Positions 1 to 8,973 of a DNA stretch of 40,594 nt are shown piece by piece. The first letter of the stretch is position 1; each line of letters begins with the position of its first letter. The stretch lies in assembly GCA_002789675.1 (NCBI GenBank), contig PFTR01000140.1, positions 1 through 40,594 on the forward strand. Direction: 5' to 3'. Source of the DNA: Alphaproteobacteria bacterium CG_4_9_14_3_um_filter_47_13. Its GTDB lineage: Bacteria; Pseudomonadota; Alphaproteobacteria; Micavibrionales; Micavibrionaceae. The notes beneath the pieces are model-generated. The model was not told the DNA's origin. It made no database searches and saw only the letters and a program-made list of their open reading frames with translations. The position numbers were made by a program, and so were the translations under genes.

Positions 1-2
1 CT

Positions 3-173
3 ATGAAAAAAGCAGACGAGAAAGACGGGTATGATCTGGAAGCCTGTATACTTGTCAGAGAGTCTTTGATTAAAGTTACGGTAACAGTTTCTAAAATTGG
101 GAAACCCGTCCTGTCAAATGAAAAACTTCTTATGGATGATCTTCCCGTTCTGGATAATATTTTTGGACAATAG
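3..173 (+). CDS. C-terminal end of an unrecognised protein (possibly truncated by window edge)
   Basis: An open frame of 56 codons runs from an ATG at position 3 to a TAG at 171-173. The frame is also open to the left edge of the window, so the true start may lie outside it. The visible residues are mixed charged and hydrophobic and end with LDNIFGQ; there is no recognisable domain, signal peptide or membrane segment. No function can be assigned. About 295 AT-rich bases separate it from the next gene, so it is probably the last gene of its transcription unit. Confidence 0.4.
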   Translation: MKKADEKDGYDLEACILVRESLIKVTVTVSKIGKPVLSNEKLLMDDLPVLDNIFGQ

Positions 174-468
174 CGCACAAAATTTATTGCAATAGAATTG
201 ATCTGTAGATCGCCTTATAATTCATAAATGAATTCAGGCGCTGACGGTCTCTTGATATTTATAAATTTAGCTATAAATTTTTTTATCACTAAAAGTGATC
301 CCCATAACATTTTTTCTATAAATCTTTAAAAGAAGTATATTAAAAACATTTTTAGTTTGCTTCTTAAGACAATATTATATTAATTATAACTAATATTGTA
401 AGTGTTCTTTTTCCTAATATGGTTAAAGATTGTTGAAATTATAAAAAATCGAGAGTTAAAAATATAAA
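174..468. other. AT-rich intergenic region
   Basis: A strongly AT-rich stretch with runs of A and T and many short TATA-like words. It probably holds the promoter of the NYN-domain gene starting at 469, but there are so many TAATAT/TATAAT-like words that no single promoter can be chosen. I see no convincing terminator hairpin, RNA gene or coding frame here. Confidence 0.4.
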
Positions 469-1086
469 ATGGGCAAAAAGCAAAAAAATCATATTCCTTT
501 TTATGAAGAAGAGAAACTGGCTCTTTTTATTGATGGATCTAATCTTTATGCCTCTGCCCGGGCGCTGGGCTTTGATATTGATTATAAACTCTTACTTCAG
601 TGGGCAGCATCAAAAGGACGGCTTGTCAGGGCATTTTATTATACAGCCCTGATCGAGGATCAGGAATATTCACCGATCCGTCCGCTGGTGGACTGGCTGG
701 ACTATAATGGCTATACGATGGTAACCAAACCGACAAAAGAATTTGTTGATGCGCAGGGTCGTCGTAAAATAAAAGGAAATATGGATATAGAGCTTGCCAT
801 TGATATGATGGAACTGGCGGAACATGTTGACCATATCATGCTATTTTCCGGCGACGGGGATTTTCGTAAACTGGTTGAGGCTGTTCAGCGTAAAGGCGTA
901 CGTGTCACCGTTGTCAGTACAGTAAAATCATCGCCTCCGATGGTGGCGGATGAATTACGCCGTCAGGCAGATCATTTTCTGGAACTGGAATATTTTGCCG
1001 GAGAAATTCTTCGTGAAAATGCAGATCACGTGCAAAATTCTGACTCTGATTATGAGGATTTCCAGCCTGAAATTGTAAATGCATAA
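469..1086 (+). CDS. NYN domain protein (LabA/DUF88 family, putative RNase)
   Basis: 205 residues forming one NYN (PIN-like) domain with a short acidic tail. The metal-binding acidic residues expected of this fold are visible: D22 in the FIDGSNLY motif near the N-terminus, D106 and D112 in the central helix (NMDIELAIDMM), and D129/D131 in SGDGDF. The family is related to the LabA/DUF88 group and is thought to act on RNA as a metal-dependent nuclease; the substrate is unknown. The ATG has only a weak, distant GAGAG upstream. It stands alone, 68 bp before the uracil-DNA glycosylase gene on the same strand, and the two may be co-transcribed. The family call is strong; the nuclease role is inferred from the intact acidic residues. 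Confidence 0.88.
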   Translation: MGKKQKNHIPFYEEEKLALFIDGSNLYASARALGFDIDYKLLLQWAASKGRLVRAFYYTALIEDQEYSPIRPLVDWLDYNGYTMVTKPTKEFVDAQGRRKIKGNMDIELAIDMMELAEHVDHIMLFSGDGDFRKLVEAVQRKGVRVTVVSTVKSSPPMVADELRRQADHFLELEYFAGEILRENADHVQNSDSDYEDFQPEIVNA

Positions 1087-1154
1087 ATGTCACATCAGAC
1101 GGTCTACAATTTAATGATATGGATTTTTTCTATAGAATGAATTAATTATATAGA

Positions 1155-1787
1155 ATGGATTTTCCCTCTGAAAATTGTCCTTTGTGCCCTCGACTGGCAA
1201 ATTTTCGTGAACAGAACCGTAAGGCTTTTCCCGGAAAATTTAATGCGCCTGTGCCGTCTTTCGGATCCGGAGATGCTGAATTTCTGATTGTCGGACTTGC
1301 GCCCGGTTTGCGGGGGGCCAATTTTTCCGGCAGACCCTTTACCGGTGATTATGCGGGCGATTTACTCTATGCCACGCTTTTAAAATATGGTTTTGCGCAA
1401 GGTGTTTATGACGCCCGAAACGATGATGGTTTCAGTCTTGTAAATTGCCGTATTACCAATGCTGTACGATGCGTACCCCCGGAAAATAAACCGGTTATGA
1501 CAGAAATAAGACAATGCCAGAATTTTCTGGAAAATGAACTGCGTTTTCTTCCTAATCTCAAGATTATTCTGGCGCTGGGGAAAATCGCTTATGATTCCGT
1601 TCTACGCGCTCACCATCAAAAAATATCGGATTTTAAATTCAGGCACGGCGGGATCAATAATTTGCAGAATGGTACAATATTGGTCGCAAGTTATCATTGC
1701 TCGCGATATAATACCAACACAGGCCGTTTAACAGAATCCATGTTCCATGATGTTTTTGATTTTATCCGCTCTAAAATCAGGCTGTAA
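1155..1787 (+). CDS. Uracil-DNA glycosylase, family 5 (UDGb type, Fe-S)
   Basis: 210 residues. It removes uracil and related deaminated bases from DNA at the start of base-excision repair. The active-site motif GLAPG (residues 47-51) is followed by the family-5 signature GANFSGRPFTGD, and the second motif is HCSRYNTNTGRL from residue 181. Cysteines 8, 11, 106 and 121 are placed as the four ligands of the [4Fe-4S] cluster seen in family 4 and 5 enzymes. GLAPG lacks the polar catalytic residue of families 1 and 4, which is what separates family 5. The length is normal. The ATG at 1155 is the first in frame close to the CPLC motif. It lies just upstream of hemC. Confidence 0.9.
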   Translation: MDFPSENCPLCPRLANFREQNRKAFPGKFNAPVPSFGSGDAEFLIVGLAPGLRGANFSGRPFTGDYAGDLLYATLLKYGFAQGVYDARNDDGFSLVNCRITNAVRCVPPENKPVMTEIRQCQNFLENELRFLPNLKIILALGKIAYDSVLRAHHQKISDFKFRHGGINNLQNGTILVASYHCSRYNTNTGRLTESMFHDVFDFIRSKIRL

Positions 1788-1829
1788 TTCCGGTTTCTTT
1801 GTTCTTTTTTGTGGTTTAAAAGAAAAAGT

Positions 1830-2774
1830 ATGACAAACAAATCTTTAAAAAAACTCAGGATTGGAACACGCGGCTCGAAACTTGCGCTGGTGCAGGTTGA
1901 TATGGTCTCGGCCCTGCTGAGGCAGCATAGACCCGATCTTCACATTGAAATTATTAAAATCCTGACATCCGGTGACTGGAAACCCGCAGATGGCGAAACG
2001 CGTCTTTCAGAAACAGAAGGTGGCAAGGGACAGTTTTCAAAGGAAATCGAGCAGGCGCTACTGGATGGAGACATTGACTGCGGTGTCCATTCGATGAAAG
2101 ATATGGAATCTTTCTTACCCGAGGGACTGGCGCTGGATCATATGTTGCCCCGTGAAGATGCGCGGGATGCTTTTCTTTCCAATGCATACAGGAATATCAG
2201 GGACATGCCGTCCGGTGCTGTAATCGGGACATCAAGTGTCCGGCGACAGGCTGTTATACTGGAAAAACGCCCTGATCTTGTGCTTGTTCCCTTGCGCGGG
2301 AATGTTCCTACGCGCATCGAAAAATTACGATCCGGAAAAGTTGATGCTACTTTACTGGCTTTGGCCGGGCTCAGGCGTTTGGGGCTGGAACATGAAATAG
2401 CCTCGATTATCGAGATCGAGGATATGCTCCCTGCGGCGGGACAGGGCGCGGTAGGGATCCAGACACGAACCGGTGATCTGGAAACGCGGCATTTATTAAA
2501 CCGGATTCATTGTGTCACTACGGGTTTGTGTGTGAAGGCCGAGCGCGCCGCACTGGCGGTTCTTGACGGATCCTGTCATACGCCTATCGGCGCTTATGCG
2601 ACACTGGCCGATGATAGAATGCACTTGCGTGTGATTGTGTATTCTCCGGACGGAAAACAGAAATACGAAGAATCCGCCACAAGGGATGTAAGGAATCCAG
2701 AACAGGCCGAAAATTTGGGTCATAAAATTGGCCGTGTTTTAAAAAAGCGTGTTGACCCTGAAATCATCCGCTGA
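1830..2774 (+). CDS. hemC: Porphobilinogen deaminase (hydroxymethylbilane synthase)
   Basis: 314 residues from the ATG at 1830; a TTG at 1809 would add seven residues, but the ATG gives the usual family N-terminus (LRIGTRGSKLALVQ). The enzyme joins four porphobilinogens into hydroxymethylbilane in haem synthesis, in the cytosol. Visible family motifs are GTRGSKLAL, the HSMKD segment, GTSSVRRQA, PLRGNVPTRI and AAGQGAVGI. C249 in DGSCHTPIGAY matches the cysteine that carries the dipyrromethane cofactor. The stop codon directly abuts the ATG of hemD, so the two are translationally coupled. A weak A/G-rich stretch precedes the ATG. The call is secure. Confidence 0.97.
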   Translation: MTNKSLKKLRIGTRGSKLALVQVDMVSALLRQHRPDLHIEIIKILTSGDWKPADGETRLSETEGGKGQFSKEIEQALLDGDIDCGVHSMKDMESFLPEGLALDHMLPREDARDAFLSNAYRNIRDMPSGAVIGTSSVRRQAVILEKRPDLVLVPLRGNVPTRIEKLRSGKVDATLLALAGLRRLGLEHEIASIIEIEDMLPAAGQGAVGIQTRTGDLETRHLLNRIHCVTTGLCVKAERAALAVLDGSCHTPIGAYATLADDRMHLRVIVYSPDGKQKYEESATRDVRNPEQAENLGHKIGRVLKKRVDPEIIR

Positions 2775-3470
2775 ATGAGTGACTTTTTACGATATGTCCT
2801 GATTACGCGGCCTTATGAAGAATCGCAGGACATTGCGCAGGAAGTCGCAATGCAGGGATTTTTACCACTCATTGCGCCGGTACTGGAAATTGTCCCTGTC
2901 CCTTTTGTCTTGCCGGATGACTGTCAAAGGCTGGTTTTCACCAGTGCCAATGCCGTGCGTATGGCCGCCGCGTCACTTCAAAGCCGCCAGCAAATGCTTT
3001 ACTGTGTAGGATCCCATACGGCACAAATAGCCCGGGCATGTGGCTGGAAAACGATCAAAAAAGCGGAGGGTAATATGGCCGCCCTGAATAGATTGCTGGC
3101 GTCTGAAAAACCGGAGTCCGGTGCTTCTTTTGTCCATTTATCCGGCGCGGATATTGCAGCGCCTGTCAAGATTGCAGGAAAGCACGTGAGAAGGATTGTT
3201 GTTTATAAAGCCATATCTTCCGAAAAACTGGATGAGGCTGTCTGGCATATACTGGAAACCGGAAAGATGTATGCAGCCCTGTTTTTTTCGTCACGCTCCG
3301 CCGCCGCGTTTGTGACACTGGCAGAGCGCAGAGGCTGTACGCATACAGTGATGGCAACAAAAGCCTTGTGTCTTGCAGATTCAATGGTAAAGTCTATCTC
3401 AGGGCTGCCGTGGAGAAGCGTACAGGTTGCAGAAACCCCCGACCGCAAATCCCTGCTAGCGCTCTTGTAA
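2775..3470 (+). CDS. hemD: Uroporphyrinogen-III synthase
   Basis: 231 residues. It closes and inverts ring D of hydroxymethylbilane to make uroporphyrinogen III. HemD proteins are poorly conserved. The N-terminal pattern VLITRPYEES...G..PLIAPVLEI, the middle VFTSANAV and the FFSSRSAAAFV segment near residue 175 are typical of the two-domain HemD fold. The gene starts immediately after the hemC stop and ends in a TAA that is part of a palindrome. The order hemC-hemD followed by a Mic60-like gene is a known alphaproteobacterial arrangement and supports the assignment. Confidence 0.9.
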   Translation: MSDFLRYVLITRPYEESQDIAQEVAMQGFLPLIAPVLEIVPVPFVLPDDCQRLVFTSANAVRMAAASLQSRQQMLYCVGSHTAQIARACGWKTIKKAEGNMAALNRLLASEKPESGASFVHLSGADIAAPVKIAGKHVRRIVVYKAISSEKLDEAVWHILETGKMYAALFFSSRSAAAFVTLAERRGCTHTVMATKALCLADSMVKSISGLPWRSVQVAETPDRKSLLALL

Positions 3471-3505
3471 TACCAATTTGCAATCATTAAATGATTACAA
3501 ATTGG
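3468..3505. repeat. Palindrome at the hemD stop codon (TAATACCAATT type)
   Basis: A near-perfect inverted repeat with 16-base arms (3473-3488 and 3490-3505), a one-base centre and one mismatch. It begins inside the hemD stop codon with TAATACCAATT, the same eleven bases that start the palindrome at 12358-12392. There is no U-tract, so it does not look like a normal intrinsic terminator. It may be a member of a dispersed palindromic element family or an mRNA 3'-end stabiliser. Confidence 0.6.
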
Positions 3506-3561
3506 AGGGTTGCGACTGCAATCCCGCGCGAGAGCGCGAAGCCTGCGTGGCGTTTGAACGC

Positions 3562-3585
3562 TTTTGCCATCGAATGATGGCAAAA
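3562..3585. repeat. Perfect hairpin upstream of the Mic60-like gene
   Basis: TTTTGCCATC at 3562-3571 and its exact reverse complement GATGGCAAAA at 3576-3585 enclose a four-base loop GAAT. A smaller G+C hairpin (CGCGC-GAGA-GCGCG, 3525-3538) lies just before it. Together with the palindrome at 3468-3505 the hemD-Mic60 gap is packed with hairpins; they could act on mRNA processing or translation of the downstream gene. The function is not known. Confidence 0.5.
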
Positions 3586-3624
3586 CGGTATAATATAGAG
3601 AATGATAGAATACAGGATGGATTT

Positions 3625-5262
3625 ATGACCGATAAACACGGACAGGCGCAGGGTTCTATAGAAAATGCAGAAGAAATTATTGAACGCTTCGGCGGTATTC
3701 GTCCGATGGCGAATAAAATGAAAGTTCCTGTGACAACGATACAGGGCTGGAAAAAACGTAATATAATACCCGGAAACAGACGGGCGCAGATTCTTGAGGC
3801 CGCAAAGAAAAATCATGTCAGCCTGTCCGGGCTGGTGGAAAATAATGCCGTGAATGAAAATACAGCAGCGGCTCCCGATAAAAAACAATCTGTGGCAGGA
3901 GAACATAATGCTTTCTCGCAAGATGGGGATCGTGTTGCCATCGCAAAAAAACTGGATGATGCGGCGACAAAAGAGGCTGCTTTTTATAATCAGGATATGC
4001 TGAGGGATATGGAGCGCGCCCAGTCTGTAAACTTTAATAAAAGCATGTGGTTCACAGTCGGTTTTGTGACTTTTGTTGTGCTTTTATCCGTCTTGCTTTT
4101 ATGGCCCGAAAAAAAGCAGCTTGACCGTAACAGCCATAATATTGCGCAGTTACAGGAAGATATGTCCGGCGTTCAGAAAAAACAGTCCTTTTTGAGCAAT
4201 CTTGTTCCCGGGGATCTTGACCAGCGCGTTGCCAGGCTTCAGGAGCAGGCCAGAACAATAGAGCAGACGGTTACAGCTCTGGGCTCGCAGGTTGATGTGA
4301 TTGCCAGAGAGACTCTGGAGCCGGATCAGTCTATGGCAACGAGAATCCGGACTCTGGAAGACCATGCAACAAAACTGGGCGCGCCGGTTCAGCTCGTCGA
4401 TATGCTTCGCAGGGTTGCGATTATGCAGGAATCGCTTGAAGGGCAGTCACAGCTCTCCGGAGGGATTGTAAAACTGAATGCCCTGTTGCAGGGCATGCAA
4501 CAGGATGGTGAAAATGAAGAAACAATTGAAATGGCATTGATGCAGGCGCAACAGGAGGATTCTTCTCTCGGGCAGGCTTTGCAGGGTGTTGCGCCGCAGG
4601 ATATGAAGGCCGCTGTCATGTTACTCGGACTGACGCAGTTTCGTCATTCTTTGAATCGCAGCGCGCCCTTTGAAGAAGATCTTGTTCTCATGCAAAATCT
4701 GCCGGGTATGGATGATCCGGAACTGCAATCCGCTATTTCAAAGCTTGCACCGAAAGCGGCAAGCGGTCTGCTGACCCCGGAAGGTTTGAAAAATGAATTT
4801 AAAGGGCTTGCCGGAGATATTGTTGTGTCTTCTCTTAAAGGCGAGGATATTGCGATTAAGGAGAAAGCCAGAGCGCGGTTCAATGAATTACTTTCGGTTG
4901 AGAAAGAGGGTGAGTTATTAACCGGAACGGAAACACAGATAAAAGTCGCCCGGGCGCAAAAATTACTGGATGAAGGAAATATTCAGGGTGCTATCATCGA
5001 ATTACAGGGGCTTGAAGGCGAGGCTGCACAGACAGCGCAGCCCTTTATAGAGAATGCACAATTCACCATGCTTGCAGAGAAATTGCAGGGTATGTTTGCT
5101 GACCGTGTTATAATGAATATCGGGCAATCTGCCTCAACAGGCAGTGTTGGTACAAGCCAGCTTATCGGCGAAATTAAAAAGCTTGCTCCTCACAGACGGA
5201 TTTTTAAAGATGAAGAATCCGGCCTGATTATACTGGAACCCGTAACCGGACTTTCTCCTTAG
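3625..5262 (+). CDS. Mic60/mitofilin-like inner-membrane protein (COG4223 type) with N-terminal HTH
   Basis: 545 residues from the ATG at 3625; earlier in-frame starts exist back to 3478, but they would translate the hairpin-rich spacer. Residues ~15-65 look like a small helix-turn-helix of the YdaS/Cro kind (GGIRPMANKMKVPVTTIQGW, then KKRNIIPGNRR). One membrane segment follows at ~141-161, then a long periplasmic coiled coil (Q-, E- and L-rich, ~165-330). The C-terminal half matches the alphaproteobacterial mitofilin pattern: FRHSLNRSAPFEEDL, AASGLLTPEGLKNEF, LLDEGNIQGAIIELQGLEGEA. Bacterial Mic60 relatives shape inner-membrane invaginations and contact the outer membrane; this role is inferred. 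Its position after hemD is typical of the family. The HTH in front of the membrane anchor is the unusual part. Confidence 0.82.
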   Translation: MTDKHGQAQGSIENAEEIIERFGGIRPMANKMKVPVTTIQGWKKRNIIPGNRRAQILEAAKKNHVSLSGLVENNAVNENTAAAPDKKQSVAGEHNAFSQDGDRVAIAKKLDDAATKEAAFYNQDMLRDMERAQSVNFNKSMWFTVGFVTFVVLLSVLLLWPEKKQLDRNSHNIAQLQEDMSGVQKKQSFLSNLVPGDLDQRVARLQEQARTIEQTVTALGSQVDVIARETLEPDQSMATRIRTLEDHATKLGAPVQLVDMLRRVAIMQESLEGQSQLSGGIVKLNALLQGMQQDGENEETIEMALMQAQQEDSSLGQALQGVAPQDMKAAVMLLGLTQFRHSLNRSAPFEEDLVLMQNLPGMDDPELQSAISKLAPKAASGLLTPEGLKNEFKGLAGDIVVSSLKGEDIAIKEKARARFNELLSVEKEGELLTGTETQIKVARAQKLLDEGNIQGAIIELQGLEGEAAQTAQPFIENAQFTMLAEKLQGMFADRVIMNIGQSASTGSVGTSQLIGEIKKLAPHRRIFKDEESGLIILEPVTGLSP

Positions 5263-5317
5263 GGCTCTTCAACCATTGAAGTTGACGGGAAACAGGGCGC
5301 GAGGAATGATGCGCGCT

Positions 5318-6559
5318 CTATATATCAAGCAGAAGCCTTTGAGGATCTTCAAGTGCTTCCTTGATACGGACGAGAAACGTCACAGCATCACGCCCGTCAA
5401 TAACGCGGTGGTCATAGCTCAGCGCCAGATACATCATAGGTCTGGCAGCAATAGAACCATCCGGCATGACCATGGGGCGCTGCTGGATTTTATGCATTCC
5501 GAGAATACCGGACTGCGGCGCATTTAAAATCGGGGTCGAGACCAGCGATCCGAAAACACCCCCGTTGGTAATGGTAAATGTACCGCCTGTCATGTCTTCC
5601 AGTTCGATTTTACCATCCCGCGCTTTAACGCCCATTTCCATGATATCTTTTTCAATTTGCGCCATAGATTTGGTATCACAGTCGCGAATGACCGGAACCA
5701 CCAGCCCCTGCGGGGTGCTGACCGCCATGCCGATATCATAATAATTCTTATAAATAATATCATCGCCATCAATTTCCGCGTTTACAGCCGGAATCTCTTT
5801 CAGGGCGTTAATGGCCGCCTTTGTAAAAAAAGACATAAAACCGAGCTTGACCCCGTGCTTTTTCTCAAACACATCCTTGTAGGCATTGCGTAAATCCATA
5901 ATAGCGCCCATATCAACTTCGTTAAAAGTTGTTAAAATAGCGGCTGTATTCTGTGCTTCTTTCAAACGCTGGGCAATTCGCTGCCGCAGCCTTGTCATGC
6001 GGACGCGCTGCTCTCTTTCTTCTGTGGCTCGCGGTTCTTCTTTCTGTTCCCTGATCGGATGGGTGGAAACGGCCTCTGTCGGAGGACTCTCTGCATATTT
6101 TCCGTGCTGTTCTATAAAATTCTGGATATCTTCCTTGATTAAACGCCCTTCTTTTCCCGTTCCTTTAATTTTAGACGGATCAATATTATGCTCTTCAACC
6201 ATTTTACGAACCGCAGGAGATAATTTTTCTTCAGCGCCGGAAGTTTTTTCTTCTTTTTCAGGCTCCTGCCTCTTCAAAGGTTTTTCTTCGCTTTTAATCT
6301 GCTTTTGTCCGGAATCATTCGCGGCACCAATTTCCCCCAAAATAGCGCCAACACCAACATTCGTTCCTTCTGCGGCGATAATTTTGCTGATAACACCAGC
6401 TTTCGGCGCATTCACTTCCAGCGTCACCTTGTCGGTTTCAAGCTCTACAATCGGCTCATCCATAGCGACTGTATCGCCTTCTTTTTTCAGCCATTGCGCC
6501 ACTGTTGCCTCAGAAACAGATTCGCCCAGCACAGGAACTTTGATTTCGGTTTTTGTCAT
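5318..6559 (-). CDS. sucB: Dihydrolipoyllysine-residue succinyltransferase (2-oxoglutarate dehydrogenase E2)
   Basis: 413 residues. E2 core of the 2-oxoglutarate dehydrogenase complex of the TCA cycle; it passes the succinyl group from E1 to CoA. The N-terminal lipoyl domain (1-77) carries the lipoylated lysine K44 in [10 protein letters not shown] charged Pro/Glu-rich linker leads to the peripheral subunit-binding domain (about 113-150, [11 protein letters not shown]...[13 protein letters not shown]). The catalytic domain (~180-413) ends with [13 protein letters not shown] containing H384 and D388. The length is typical of SucB rather than pyruvate E2. Neither sucA nor lpd is adjacent: the gene is flanked by the convergent Mic60-like gene and the divergent chemoreceptor, so it appears to be transcribed alone. 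Confidence 0.95.
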   Translation of the reverse strand: MTKTEIKVPVLGESVSEATVAQWLKKEGDTVAMDEPIVELETDKVTLEVNAPKAGVISKIIAAEGTNVGVGAILGEIGAANDSGQKQIKSEEKPLKRQEPEKEEKTSGAEEKLSPAVRKMVEEHNIDPSKIKGTGKEGRLIKEDIQNFIEQHGKYAESPPTEAVSTHPIREQKEEPRATEEREQRVRMTRLRQRIAQRLKEAQNTAAILTTFNEVDMGAIMDLRNAYKDVFEKKHGVKLGFMSFFTKAAINALKEIPAVNAEIDGDDIIYKNYYDIGMAVSTPQGLVVPVIRDCDTKSMAQIEKDIMEMGVKARDGKIELEDMTGGTFTITNGGVFGSLVSTPILNAPQSGILGMHKIQQRPMVMPDGSIAARPMMYLALSYDHRVIDGRDAVTFLVRIKEALEDPQRLLLDI

Positions 6560-6755
6560 TGCAAACTACTCTTTCATTTTTAAAAATCTGTATTCCTAAT
6601 CTGGCGCGAACATAGTCCGGCGTCAACGATTTTAAAATAGATAAAAATATCGGGGCTTTTAAAGTTTTGCTAATTTATATAGTATAGGATGACTAATAGG
6701 CTTTCACAATGTCTCTGTTATTTTAAATTTCTATTGCAGGAGCAAGGAACACACC

Positions 6756-8825
6756 ATGAGTAATTTTATAAAGAATATGAAAATATCAAGAGCAATCCTG
6801 ACGGTCGCGCTTGTGCCGATTGTTGTCGCTATCGCTTTTTCCGGAATGATGGTTTTACAAGAGATGCAAAAAGTGCAAAGCCTGAAGCAGCTTGAAACAC
6901 TGACAACGCTCTCGATCAAAATGAGTTCCCTTGTTCATGAACAACAAAGGGAACGGGGCGCAATGGCTATTTTTGTGGGCAGTAACGGTGCAAAATTCAA
7001 GTCGGAAATGAATGCACAAAGAAAAGAAACCGACATAAAACGCTCTGAATTGCAAACCTTCCTTACCAATTTTAAGGCGGATAGTTTTGGTCAGGAATTT
7101 AGCGGAAAACTGAATGAAGTTCTGGCTGATCTCGCGCAAATAGATGGAATCCGCTCTCGAATTGATTCTCTTTCTATCTCCACGGCTGATTCGATTGCCT
7201 ATTATACAAATCTTAATGCGAAAAACCTTGATACAATCGGATTTATGGCAACACTCAGCTCGAATGCACAGATTGTTTCCAGTATTGTTGGCTACACGAA
7301 CTTTCTGCTCGCAAAAGAACGTTCCGGTGTAGAACGCGCTGTCGCTGCCGGGGAATTTGCAACCGGTCGGTTCACTCCCCAGAATCTGGATCGTTTCAAA
7401 TCGCTGATCGTGGAACAAAATACCTATAACAAAATATTTTTAACATATTCGATGCCTTCGCAACGGAGCGCTTTTAATGAAGTCATGAATAGCACCTCCG
7501 CAAAGGAAGTGCAGACAATGCGTGATATCGCCATCGCCAGCGGCATGGCAACAGATGTGGGTCCGTCACAGGGATTAGGTGTTAATGCTGAAGACTGGTA
7601 TAAATCCATTACGGCAAAAATTAATGGTCTGAAAACAGTTGAGGATGTTCTAAGTCATGATCTGGAAGTGCAGACAGCATCGATTAAAGAGGTCGCAACC
7701 ATAAAACAGTGGATTGCCCTTTCGATTGCGACCTTGTCAATTCTTCTTACAATTGCCCTGTCCGCTATTATTATCCGTACCGTTAATGTCTCTTTTGGTG
7801 AAACTGTCACGGCGATGACCGGTCTGGCAGAAGGTAATCTGGAAACAGTACTGCCGCCAGAAACAAAAAATGAAATTGGCGATATGATTAAAGCCCTGCA
7901 CGTCTTTCAGGCAAACGGTCTTGAAAACCGCCGTCTTGCCGAGGCACAGGAAAAAGAAAATCAGGAAAAACTCAAACGTGCCGAACGTGTGGAAGAGCTG
8001 GTTAATGGTTTCGACCAGAAAGCCAACGAGCTTCTGGAAGGGCTGGCAGCCGCAGCAACAGAAATGGAAGCCACGTCCCAGTCTATGAGCTCGATTGCCG
8101 AGGAAACAACGCAACAGGCTTCATCGGTGGCCGCCGCAGCCATGCAGGCCGGCGCGAATGTCAACAATGTGGCCTCTGCGACGGAGGAACTGACCGCCTC
8201 TATCCAGAACATTGCTTCGCAGATCGACCAGTCTTCCAAAAATACGAAAGCAGCTTCGATCTCTGTGGGTCAGACAAAAGAAACCATGACCAGACTAGCG
8301 GCCTCGGCCGAGAAAATCGGTGATGTTGTCCGTTTGATTACCGATATTGCAGAGCAAACGAACCTTCTTGCCCTGAATGCGACCATCGAAGCCGCCCGTG
8401 CGGGTGAAGCCGGAAAAGGCTTTGCTGTTGTGGCAACGGAAGTCAAGTCTCTGGCCAGTGAAACACAAAAAGCGACAGACGAGATTGCCACGGTGATCCA
8501 GAGCGTTCAAAGCCAGACACGCGAGGCGGTGGATGCCATCGAAAAGGTCAATCAGGTCATTGCGGAACTCACACAGACATCTTCCGCAATTGCTGCTTCA
8601 ATGGACGAGCAGACCAGCGCAACACACGAAATCTCGCGCAATGTTCAGGAAGCATCGACGGGCACGACAGAAGTGACGCAAAATATTACCGGTGTGAGTG
8701 ATGCCGCCGGTGAATCTGGCCGTGCCGCCGGTGAGGTTCTTGATGTTGCAAAGCAGCTTGCCGAACGCTCGCAGTCTATGAAATCAGAAGTGGAGACGTT
8801 CCTTCGTGAAATCCGCGCAGCCTGA
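6756..8825 (+). CDS. Methyl-accepting chemotaxis protein with NIT sensor domain
   Basis: 689 residues. A membrane segment at ~13-35 is followed by a periplasmic region opening with a NIT-domain signature ([18 protein letters not shown] and then QRKETD, ~55-95), a family named for nitrate/nitrite sensing. A second membrane segment lies at ~320-342, then HAMP (~343-395) and a long signalling domain whose hairpin tip reads [21 protein letters not shown] (~529-549). It would steer flagellar motility through CheA/CheW. A good ribosome-binding site (AGGAGCAAGGA) precedes the ATG and a strong terminator follows, so it is monocistronic. No che genes are adjacent. The ligand is inferred from the domain name only. 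Confidence 0.94.
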   Translation: MSNFIKNMKISRAILTVALVPIVVAIAFSGMMVLQEMQKVQSLKQLETLTTLSIKMSSLVHEQQRERGAMAIFVGSNGAKFKSEMNAQRKETDIKRSELQTFLTNFKADSFGQEFSGKLNEVLADLAQIDGIRSRIDSLSISTADSIAYYTNLNAKNLDTIGFMATLSSNAQIVSSIVGYTNFLLAKERSGVERAVAAGEFATGRFTPQNLDRFKSLIVEQNTYNKIFLTYSMPSQRSAFNEVMNSTSAKEVQTMRDIAIASGMATDVGPSQGLGVNAEDWYKSITAKINGLKTVEDVLSHDLEVQTASIKEVATIKQWIALSIATLSILLTIALSAIIIRTVNVSFGETVTAMTGLAEGNLETVLPPETKNEIGDMIKALHVFQANGLENRRLAEAQEKENQEKLKRAERVEELVNGFDQKANELLEGLAAAATEMEATSQSMSSIAEETTQQASSVAAAAMQAGANVNNVASATEELTASIQNIASQIDQSSKNTKAASISVGQTKETMTRLAASAEKIGDVVRLITDIAEQTNLLALNATIEAARAGEAGKGFAVVATEVKSLASETQKATDEIATVIQSVQSQTREAVDAIEKVNQVIAELTQTSSAIAASMDEQTSATHEISRNVQEASTGTTEVTQNITGVSDAAGESGRAAGEVLDVAKQLAERSQSMKSEVETFLREIRAA

Positions 8826-8844
8826 AAAACGACCCTAAATAATA

Positions 8845-8883
8845 AAAATGAGCCGGATATTGCATATGTCCGGCTCATTTTTT
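8845..8883 (+). terminator. Intrinsic terminator of the chemoreceptor gene
   Basis: A long G+C-containing stem, AATGAGCCGGA paired with TCCGGCTCATT around a short loop, flanked by A and T runs. The T tract on the plus strand (8878-8883) and the A tract at the left side make a textbook rho-independent terminator 20 bp after the stop codon of the chemoreceptor. The left A run could also let it work on the other strand, but no minus-strand gene ends here. Confidence 0.9.
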
Positions 8884-8973
8884 GCATCAATTTTTATTTC
8901 CTATCTTTAGAGACCGGAAAAAGAGAGCATTTACATCTTTTCTTTGTAGAATATGTTCTATATCAATAGAAAC

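Noticed and set aside
1809-1829. TTG start for hemC giving seven extra residues
   Set aside because: The ATG at 1830 fits the usual family length, and the extra residues are not conserved.
3478-3624. Earlier starts that would lengthen the Mic60-like protein by up to 49 residues
   Set aside because: The added residues come from hairpin-rich spacer DNA, are unlike the family N-terminus, and the first candidate is a TTG inside the palindrome.
5294-5319. Possible bidirectional terminator between the Mic60-like gene and sucB
   Set aside because: The 8-bp stem has a mismatch, overlaps the sucB stop codon and lacks a U tract on either side.
5886-6599. A 237-codon open frame on the plus strand opposite sucB
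   Set aside because: It lies antisense to the lipoyl and linker regions of a clear sucB, is rich in Ser and Phe as expected of an antisense shadow, and has no domain.
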